20,877 nt of DNA, taken from contig CAJXME010000001.1 of the NCBI GenBank assembly GCA_913056245.1, positions 1 to 20,877 of the forward strand, read 5' to 3'. Positions within the stretch are counted from its first letter, which is position 1. Every line of letters begins with the position of its first letter. The notes under the pieces were generated by a model. It ran no database searches. It saw only the letters and a program-made list of their open reading frames with translations, and was not told the DNA's origin. The position numbers were made by a program, and so were the translations under genes. This DNA is from an uncultured Alphaproteobacteria bacterium (GTDB taxonomy: Bacteria > Pseudomonadota > Alphaproteobacteria > Puniceispirillales > UBA1172). Shown here in pieces: positions 15,265-20,877 of this stretch.

Positions 15265-15286
15265 ATAGCAATAACCGGAGGAGATT

Positions 15287-16321
15287 ATGTTTACAAAACG
15301 GTTTTTAACACTGGTAGCGGGGGTGTTTGCCTTTTCAGCAACGCAATCCCATGCTGCTGGGGAACTGAATATTTTCAACTGGGGCAACTACACCAGCCCG
15401 GAACTCATCAAGAAGTTTGAAGACACTTACGATGTGAAAGTAACAATCACGGACTATGATTCAAACGATACTGCGCTGGCAAAAATTCGCGCTGGCGCCC
15501 ACGGCTTTGATATGGCTGTTCCTTCAGCCAGTTATATGCCGATTTGGATCAGCGAAGGTCTGTTGCTTGAGACAAACCCAAGCCAGATGTCGAATTACGG
15601 CAATGTGCGGGATGAATTCAAAAGCCCTGAATGGGACCCCGGCCATCGCTACTCAGTCCCTTATCAGTGGGGCACGGTAGGGGTGATCGTCGATACGTCT
15701 CTTTACAATGGCGATATCAACAGCTGGTCCATGGTGTTTGATCCACCGGAATCGCTTTCGGGCAAGATCAATGTTGCGCCGGAAATGAAAGACCTGATCG
15801 ATGCCGCGTTGAAATACACAGGCGGAGACCCTTGCACAAGCGACAAGGGCGCGTTGAAGAAGGCTCGTGATGTCCTGATCAAGGCTAAGCCGCATTGGCT
15901 GTCCATGGATTATGGCGTGATCGAAAAGTTTGCTGGCCGTGATCTGGGCGCGTCTCTCTACTGGAATGGTGCTGCTTTCCGCGCGCGTGAGAAAAACGCC
16001 GATGTCCGTTTCGGTTATCCAAGAGAAGGCTACCCCATGTGGATGGACGCTGTGGTTGTTCTGAAGGATGCCAAAAACGTCGAAAACGCCAAACTCTTCC
16101 AGAACTTCCTGATGGAACCTGAGAACGCGGCTTTGGCTTCAGCATTTGCGCGTTACGCCAACGGCATCAAAGGCTCTGAACCTTTTATGCCCGAAGACAT
16201 GAAGGGCGCGCCTGAGGTTGAAATTGCCGCTGAGCATATTCCAAACGGCTTCTTTTCCAAGACCTGTTCACCTGAGGTGACCGAAATGTATTCGGCCATC
16301 TGGACAGAGTTGCAGAAGTAA
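15287..16321 (+). CDS. Spermidine/putrescine-type ABC transporter, periplasmic binding protein
   Basis: The product has 344 residues with a signal peptide ending QSHA (residue 23) and the PotD/PotF fold: ELNIFNWGNYTSPELIKKFE at the mature N terminus, DYDSNDTALAKIRAGAHGFDMAVPSASY, and VPYQWGTVGVIVDTSLY. It collects a polyamine or related cationic amine in the periplasm. GGAGGAG lies three bases before the ATG, a strong though close site. The gene is followed by a strong terminator and is separated from potA by two hydrolase genes, so it is transcribed on its own. It is nearer the general PotD/PotF group than any one named member; gene symbol withheld. Confidence 0.9.
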   Translation: MFTKRFLTLVAGVFAFSATQSHAAGELNIFNWGNYTSPELIKKFEDTYDVKVTITDYDSNDTALAKIRAGAHGFDMAVPSASYMPIWISEGLLLETNPSQMSNYGNVRDEFKSPEWDPGHRYSVPYQWGTVGVIVDTSLYNGDINSWSMVFDPPESLSGKINVAPEMKDLIDAALKYTGGDPCTSDKGALKKARDVLIKAKPHWLSMDYGVIEKFAGRDLGASLYWNGAAFRAREKNADVRFGYPREGYPMWMDAVVVLKDAKNVENAKLFQNFLMEPENAALASAFARYANGIKGSEPFMPEDMKGAPEVEIAAEHIPNGFFSKTCSPEVTEMYSAIWTELQK

Positions 16322-16340
16322 GGCCAATTATAAATTTTAC

Positions 16341-16377
16341 AAAAATAGAGGCAGCCTAGTGTTGCCTCTATTTTTTT
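16341..16377 (+). terminator. Rho-independent terminator, probably bidirectional
   Basis: AAAAATAGAGGCA (16341-16353) pairs perfectly over 13 bases with TGCCTCTATTTTT (16363-16375) around a nine-base loop; the T-run continues to 16377, and an A-run flanks the other side. It serves the binding-protein gene and can also stop transcripts of the convergent amidase gene. Confidence 0.88.
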
Positions 16378-16404
16378 GCGCTTTATCTCGCCCAATCAAG
16401 GCGT

Positions 16405-17850
16405 TTAATGCAGGCGGCGGATCAACTCAATCTGCTTATCTTGCCAAGGCATCGCCATTTCAATCTGCCGAGCCAACCCCATCAGCATTTCATCTTCGCC
16501 AAACCTTGCCGCAAAATGAACGCCCACCGGCAAATCACCCGGCGCCCAATGCAAGGGCAGGGACAGGGCGGGCTGGCCTGAAGCGTTGAACACCGCCGTA
16601 TACGGCGAATAGGCAAATACACCGTTCGGGCCATTGCGGTAATCCATGAAATCCGTATTCACCGGCTTAAAACGACCAATCGGCGCGGGAGGTTCAGCAA
16701 GCGTAGGGCTGAGCAGGACATCAAAATCCTGCAGCACCGCCGCCATCCGGCGACCAAAAGCATGCACAATATTGATGGATTCCAGATAATCCGCGCCGCT
16801 CACCTCCTTGCCAAGTTGAACCGCGCCATAGGTCACGCCATCAACATCATCAGCCGTCAGCGTGTCTATGGGTTTTTTGGCTCGCACCGAAAGCAGGGTG
16901 CCGGCAGCGACGATCTTTGTCCAAGCAAGGATCATCTCCCGAACATTTTTTGCCACAGTCGTTTCCCAAACCTTCACATCATGGCCAAGGCCACTGAGCA
17001 TTTTTGCCGTTTTCCGCGTGGCTTCAACGCATTCAGGATGCACGGGATTGCCCATGAAATCAGTTTCAAGAACGGCGATGCGCAAGACTTTTGGCGGGTT
17101 CTCTAAAGCCTTCATGAAACTGGAGGTCAATGGCGGCGCCCAATACGGCGCGCCGAGATCAGCCCCTGAACACAGATCAAGCATCAAGGCAGTATCGCGC
17201 ACTGATCGCGTCAGAAACCCGTCAATCGCCATTCCCGCCCAGCCTTCGCCAACCCCGGGGCCATCAGGCAATCTTGCTCGGGTGGGCTTAAACCCAACAA
17301 GCCCGCAACTGGACGCTGGGATGCGCACCGAACCGCCACCATCCGATCCATGGGCAATAGGCACAATGCCTGCCGCCACCGCCGATGCTGAGCCGCCGGA
17401 AGAGCCGCCGCTGGTATGCCCAGTGTTCCAAGGATTACGCGTCGGCTCGCCATATACCCCGGCCTCGCTGGTGGGGCCGATGCCCAATTCCGGTGAATTG
17501 GCGCGCGCAAAGGGGATCAATCCGGCTTGACGCATTCGGGTATAAATCGACGCATCATAGGTATAGACCGTATCGCGATAAAGCCTCGAGCCATTATGAG
17601 ACGGAAAATCCTTGGCCTCTGCCCCCAAATCTTTCAGCAAAGTCGGCACCCCATAGAGTGGAGCATCCGCTGCCGTCTTTCCGATCAACTCAATGGCTTT
17701 TTCCTGTTGAACATGCACAACGGCGTTCAACGTCCCATTGAGCCGCTCGGCTCGCGCCAAACTGGCTTTCAGCATCTCTTCAGGGGTAATCTCACCTTGC
17801 TTGATCTTCGCCGCTAGGGCGATGGCATCACATTCAAACAATTCATCCAT
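16405..17850 (-). CDS. Amidase-signature hydrolase, NylA-like
   Basis: The product has 481 residues and the full amidase-signature core: Lys73 in LLKDL, cis-Ser150 in GGSSGGS and nucleophile Ser174 in DGGGSVRIPAS, the Ser-cisSer-Lys triad. By eye it is close to NylA (6-aminohexanoate cyclic-dimer hydrolase, about 493 residues), sharing TRNPWN-type, VRIPAS-CG-VG-KPTR, RSVRD and FNASGQPALSLPL stretches, and the two serines carry the same numbers as in NylA as I recall it. The family also includes peptide amidases, fatty-acid amide hydrolases and GatA; GatA is unlikely since no gatB/C is present. No signal peptide, so cytoplasmic. The start at 17850 has GAGGA (complement of 17858-17862) seven bases upstream; an ATG at 17880 lacks a site. 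Divergent from the NylB-like gene. Confidence 0.88.
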   Translation of the reverse strand: MDELFECDAIALAAKIKQGEITPEEMLKASLARAERLNGTLNAVVHVQQEKAIELIGKTAADAPLYGVPTLLKDLGAEAKDFPSHNGSRLYRDTVYTYDASIYTRMRQAGLIPFARANSPELGIGPTSEAGVYGEPTRNPWNTGHTSGGSSGGSASAVAAGIVPIAHGSDGGGSVRIPASSCGLVGFKPTRARLPDGPGVGEGWAGMAIDGFLTRSVRDTALMLDLCSGADLGAPYWAPPLTSSFMKALENPPKVLRIAVLETDFMGNPVHPECVEATRKTAKMLSGLGHDVKVWETTVAKNVREMILAWTKIVAAGTLLSVRAKKPIDTLTADDVDGVTYGAVQLGKEVSGADYLESINIVHAFGRRMAAVLQDFDVLLSPTLAEPPAPIGRFKPVNTDFMDYRNGPNGVFAYSPYTAVFNASGQPALSLPLHWAPGDLPVGVHFAARFGEDEMLMGLARQIEMAMPWQDKQIELIRRLH

Positions 17851-17857
17851 GGCTTTA

Positions 17858-17873
17858 TCCTCAACAATTGTTG
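17858..17873 (-). promoter_or_regulatory. Amidase ribosome binding site and overlapping palindrome
   Basis: GAGGA (complement of 17858-17862) decides the amidase start at 17850. It abuts CAACAATTGTTG (17862-17873), a perfect 12-base palindrome that could be an operator or sequester the leader. Confidence 0.4.
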
Positions 17874-17880
17874 GGGGCAT

Positions 17881-18057
17881 TATAACACGATGGTGATGCT
17901 TATCTTATCGGTTTCTGGTCACGCTTGACATATGCGAGGCTCATGCTCAAACTTTATTAGTCCATTAGTGTGAGTTAATACAATATCAGCATCATATAAA
18001 AACAACGATCAGAAACCAGCAGAACTGTCGGGGTCAGACGCTGAAATCTTTCAACGA
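17881..18057. promoter_or_regulatory. Divergent promoter region of the NylA-like/NylB-like pair
   Basis: This 177-base, partly AT-rich gap separates the two divergent hydrolase genes and must hold both promoters. I see no clear consensus promoter and no gene. Confidence 0.4.
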
Positions 18058-19221
18058 ATGCCGCGGATGGAATGGGATCGGCCGCCATGGAACCGCTGGA
18101 GTTTTCAGCGCATCCGTGAATTCATGCCGACCGCGCGCGTCTGGCGTGGAAATTCGCCAATTCAGCCTTTGCCGCGGCAGGAAGAGCCGATCACTGAAAT
18201 TTCTTTCACCCGTTCTGGCGGTGAAACTTGCACCATCGCTGAGTTTTTGAACGACAGTTATACCGACGCTTTTCTGGTGATGTGCGATGGCAAGATCATC
18301 CATGAAAGTTATTATAACGGGATGACGCCGGAGACGCCGCATCTGATGCAGTCGGTGTCAAAATCGATCACGGCAACGGTGACGGGCATTATGATTGGCC
18401 GCGGCGACCTTGATCCTCAATCGCCTGTCGAGGCGTATTTGCCCGCGCTTGAGCAAACCGCATGGAAGGGCGCAACACTTCAGCATGTGCTGGATATGAC
18501 CACCGGCGTTGATTACAGCGAAGAATACACGCGCCTTGATTCCGATGTTGGCAAGACTGATGTGGCATCGGGATGGCGGCCTGTTCACCCTGATGCTAGC
18601 CCTGATATCGACTGGCCAAAAACGGTTTGGGATCAAATCCTATCCTTGAAAAATACCTATACGGAACATGGCAGCGCGTTTTTATACCGGTCGATTGAAA
18701 CCGATCTTCTGGCGCATATCATGATGCATATCTCGGGCATGCCGCTTCATGACCTGCTCAGCAAGGAACTCTGGCAGAAAATAGGCGCTGAGGAAGATGG
18801 GTATTTCACGGTTGATGCCGCTGGATACGGCCTTGCAAGCGGCGGGTTCAACGGCTGCCTTCGTGATTTCGGGCGATTTGGCCAATTGTATCTTAATGAT
18901 GGCATGCACAACGGCGAGCGCATTGTTCCCGCTGAATGGATCGCTGATGTTCGGCGTGGGCCGCATGGCCTGTTTTCGGATGAACGGCGCCGCCTTTTGC
19001 CCCAAGGCTGTTACCGCAACCAATTCTGGATCGAAGACCAAACCACCGAAGCGGCCATGTGTCTTGGGGTGTTTGGTCAACTGATTTACATTGCGCCGGC
19101 TTATAATATGGTCGTGGTCAAGTTTTCTACCTGGCCGGATTTTCTGGACGATGTTTTCAAAGTCGATACGCAATTGGCCATCCACGCCATTGCTCGCGCG
19201 CTGGGCAAGAAATCTTCCTAG
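18058..19221 (+). CDS. Serine hydrolase of the beta-lactamase fold, NylB-like
   Basis: The product has 387 residues, near the 392 of NylB (6-aminohexanoate-dimer hydrolase). The nucleophile motif is Ser99-Val-Ser-Lys102; Tyr157 and Tyr210 (LYRSIETDLL) match the two catalytic tyrosines of NylB, and Asp168 falls where NylB has Asp181, the residue that holds the substrate amino group. Long stretches read like NylB: PPWNRWSF, YTDAFLV, LQHVLDM, DVASGWR, GAEEDGYFTVDAAGYG, and KFSTWPD near the end. These alignments are from memory and by eye. It lacks a signal peptide, so it is probably cytoplasmic, unlike a true beta-lactamase or esterase for export. No good Shine-Dalgarno sequence precedes ATG 18058; ATG 18064 is an alternative, and an in-frame TGA upstream excludes a longer form with ATG. 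Likely an exo-acting amide hydrolase; esterase activity is also possible. Confidence 0.85.
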   Translation: MPRMEWDRPPWNRWSFQRIREFMPTARVWRGNSPIQPLPRQEEPITEISFTRSGGETCTIAEFLNDSYTDAFLVMCDGKIIHESYYNGMTPETPHLMQSVSKSITATVTGIMIGRGDLDPQSPVEAYLPALEQTAWKGATLQHVLDMTTGVDYSEEYTRLDSDVGKTDVASGWRPVHPDASPDIDWPKTVWDQILSLKNTYTEHGSAFLYRSIETDLLAHIMMHISGMPLHDLLSKELWQKIGAEEDGYFTVDAAGYGLASGGFNGCLRDFGRFGQLYLNDGMHNGERIVPAEWIADVRRGPHGLFSDERRRLLPQGCYRNQFWIEDQTTEAAMCLGVFGQLIYIAPAYNMVVVKFSTWPDFLDDVFKVDTQLAIHAIARALGKKSS

Positions 19222-19301
19222 CGTCACTTGGGGGTTGAATTACCATCATCTTGTGTAAATAATTGTAGATATTAAATAGTTTTCATATGGCAGAATGATT
19301 G

Positions 19302-20414
19302 ATGATCAAAAAGAACGAGGCAGATGATGCCGTTAAGGTTGAAGGTGTTGGAAAATATTTTGGGTCACAGCCTGATCTGGTAAAGGCGCTTGATCATGTG
19401 TCGGTGAACATCAAGCGGAATGAATTTTTCACGCTCCTCGGCCCTTCTGGTTGCGGCAAAACAACCTTGTTAAGGCTTATCGCTGGCTTTGAAAGCCCAA
19501 GTTTTGGCCAAATCCTTCTCGACGACAAAGACATCACCCACCTTCCGCCCTATAAGCGTTCCGTCAACACCGTTTTCCAGAACTACGCTCTATTCCCGCA
19601 TCTTACGGTGGCGCAGAACATCAGTTTCGGCCTTGAAATGTTGAACAAGCCGAAAGATGAAATTGAACAGACGGTCAATGAAATGCTTGCTCTGGTGCAT
19701 ATGGAGGAGTTAAAGGATCGCCGCACTGATCAGATTTCCGGCGGCCAGCAACAGCGTGTCGCCCTCGCTAGAGCCTTGGCGCCGAAGCCCGATGTATTGC
19801 TTCTTGATGAGCCACTTTCCGCGCTGGATTACAAACTCCGCCGAGGCATGCAAATTGAATTGAAGCGCCTGCAGCTTGAAACCGGCATCACCTTTATCTT
19901 CGTCACCCATGATCAGGAAGAAGCGCTGACCATGTCCGATCGGATTGCGGTGATGAGTAATGGCCATATTCTGCAAGTCGGCTCGCCCGATGAAATCTAT
20001 TACAAACCAACAAAACGTTTTGTCGCTGATTTCATTGGCGAATCCAATTTTGTCGAAGCCAATATCAGCAGTCTCGATAAGAAGAAAAAGCAAGCCACCA
20101 TTCAATTTGAAGGCAGCAAAAAGAAATTTACGGTTGGGATGCCAGCAAACAAATTTGCCGATAAGACCGCCATGGTGTTTATCCGCCCGGAACACACGCA
20201 ACTTAAAGCCTCAAGTCAGGGTGCGGCGATGACGGGTCGCCTCACGGATAGAATCTTTTTCGGCACTGATACCAACTACCACCTCATGCTTGATAATGGC
20301 GAGACATTCATTGTCCGCTCGCAAAACACCATCCATTCCAATTTTAATCCGGCGATAGGCGACAGGCTGGGCATTTTCCTTGAAGAAGACGCGCTTCAGA
20401 TTCTTGAGGATTAA
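19302..20414 (+). CDS. potA: Spermidine/putrescine-type ABC transporter ATP-binding protein
   Basis: This 370-residue cytoplasmic ATPase has Walker [11 protein letters not shown]-loop FQNYALFPH, signature [15 protein letters not shown], Walker [13 protein letters not shown] and His in VTHDQEEAL, then a C-terminal TOBE-type domain (about 250-370) typical of PotA, where substrate or regulatory signals may be sensed. ATG 19302 is chosen over the adjacent TTG at 19299; neither has a strong ribosome binding site. The stop overlaps the potB start by one base (TAATG). It follows the NylB-like gene by 80 bases of AT-rich sequence that may carry its own promoter. Confidence 0.92.
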   Translation: MIKKNEADDAVKVEGVGKYFGSQPDLVKALDHVSVNIKRNEFFTLLGPSGCGKTTLLRLIAGFESPSFGQILLDDKDITHLPPYKRSVNTVFQNYALFPHLTVAQNISFGLEMLNKPKDEIEQTVNEMLALVHMEELKDRRTDQISGGQQQRVALARALAPKPDVLLLDEPLSALDYKLRRGMQIELKRLQLETGITFIFVTHDQEEALTMSDRIAVMSNGHILQVGSPDEIYYKPTKRFVADFIGESNFVEANISSLDKKKKQATIQFEGSKKKFTVGMPANKFADKTAMVFIRPEHTQLKASSQGAAMTGRLTDRIFFGTDTNYHLMLDNGETFIVRSQNTIHSNFNPAIGDRLGIFLEEDALQILED

Positions 20415-20877
20415 TGATGACCCAGCAACTCAGCGCCCTTGAGCGCGAACAGATCAAGCGAAAGACAACCAACAACTGGCTTTTATCGATGCCGGCTCTG
20501 GCGCTGCTTGTTTTCGCTGCCGCTGGCCCCTTGCTGATCGTGCTGATCTATTCCTTTTTGACCGCTGGCAGTTATGGCGGGGTTGTCTGGGAATTCGCCA
20601 CCGAAGCGTGGTTTAGGGTGATGTTCACCCGCGATATTTTTGATGATACCGTATCGCTTTCAGATGCCCATCTTTCTATTTTCTGGCGTTCTGTCCAATT
20701 GTCTTTTCTGACAACAATGATCTGTCTGTTTGTTGGTTTTCCGACGGCTTATTATATCGCCACCCGGCCGCCGAAAACGCGCAATATTTGGCTGTTTTTG
20801 ATCACGATACCGTTCTGGACAAATTTGTTGATCCGCACTTTTGCTATTCTTGAATTGATTCGGAATAAAGGCGTGAT
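20414..20877 (+). CDS. potB: Spermidine/putrescine-type ABC transporter permease, N-terminal part
   Basis: This reading frame runs off the right edge with 154 complete codons. It starts at ATG 20414 (a second ATG follows directly), overlapping the potA stop by one base. The translation has a short cytoplasmic start rich in charged residues, a first membrane segment (about 26-48, MPALALLVFAAAGPLLIVLI), a periplasmic loop, a second segment with FLTTMICLFVGFPTAYYIAT, and ITIPFWTNLLIRTFAI, which is the PotB hallmark. The coupling EAA loop lies beyond the window. With PotA and presumably PotC it forms the polyamine-type importer served by the binding protein at 15287-16321, or by another one further downstream. 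Confidence 0.88.
   Translation, partial: MMTQQLSALEREQIKRKTTNNWLLSMPALALLVFAAAGPLLIVLIYSFLTAGSYGGVVWEFATEAWFRVMFTRDIFDDTVSLSDAHLSIFWRSVQLSFLTTMICLFVGFPTAYYIATRPPKTRNIWLFLITIPFWTNLLIRTFAILELIRNKGV

Larger units (their letters stand above)
15033..15286. promoter_or_regulatory. Intergenic leader upstream of the polyamine-binding-protein gene
   Basis: This 254-base AT-rich gap contains no supported gene. It holds a low-GC hairpin (15085-15105), a 15-bp tandem repeat (15119-15148), an alternating AT run (about 15188-15198) and two near-identical palindromic units just before the ribosome binding site GGAGGAG (15277-15283). A promoter for the binding-protein gene must lie here, but I cannot choose a -35/-10 pair. 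Confidence 0.5.

Noticed and set aside
15016..15420. Two short plus-strand frames in the leader before the polyamine-binding protein
   Set aside because: They run through repeats and into the signal-peptide region in another frame, and lack ribosome binding sites and coherent composition.
16862..17530. 222-codon plus-strand frame opposite the amidase
   Set aside because: It is antisense to conserved amidase motifs, Pro/Ala-rich, and has no ribosome binding site.
16405..17850. GatA (glutamyl-tRNA amidotransferase subunit A)
   Set aside because: Same superfamily, but no gatB or gatC nearby, and the C-terminal and core stretches are closer to NylA-type amidases.

Overview
The window is a dense, accessory-metabolism stretch of a Gram-negative chromosome. 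Four periplasmic-binding-protein or permease systems, the family make-up (betaine transport, Rieske demethylase, BDH2-like reductase, polyamine transport), moderate G+C and short overlapping operon junctions suggest a heterotrophic alphaproteobacterium. A marine SAR116-like lineage is possible, but that is an inference from gene content; there is no rRNA or other marker here.

Left block (1-6540), quaternary-amine uptake and turnover: a small RidA/YoaB-type protein; a convergent Rieske oxygenase with the CntA/GbcA-type Glu-x2-His-x4-His iron site; a divergent PMT-like N-methyltransferase; then a proX-proV-proW operon (glycine betaine-type ABC importer) with a terminator-like hairpin after proX. 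The permease carries an unusual N-terminal DUF2628-like domain with a coiled-coil insert. A fatty-acid-hydroxylase/sterol-desaturase membrane protein (6692-7690) follows alone.

Middle block (7750-15032): two overlapping minus-strand oxidoreductases (a BDH2-like short-chain dehydrogenase and a 3-hydroxyisobutyrate-dehydrogenase-family protein) are divergent from a complete branched-chain-type ABC importer (binding protein, LivH, LivM, LivG, LivF) whose operon ends with an arylformamidase-like alpha/beta hydrolase. The layout fits one regulon for import and oxidation of an organic acid or amide.

Right block (15033-20877), polyamine-type transport: a spermidine/putrescine-binding protein with its own terminator, then potA and the start of potB running off the window end. 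Between them sit two divergent cytoplasmic amide hydrolases that closely resemble, by eye, NylA (amidase-signature) and NylB (serine beta-lactamase fold), the two nylon-oligomer hydrolases. This natural NylA/NylB-like pair inside a cationic-amine transport locus is the most interesting thing I see.

The intergenic regions hold several short tandem duplications (12-17 bp units) and palindromes near the starts of the binding-protein genes. I see no tRNA, rRNA, CRISPR array, insertion sequence or phage gene. No gene-free stretch exceeds 300 bases; the largest are 1-238, 9384-9654 and 15033-15286.
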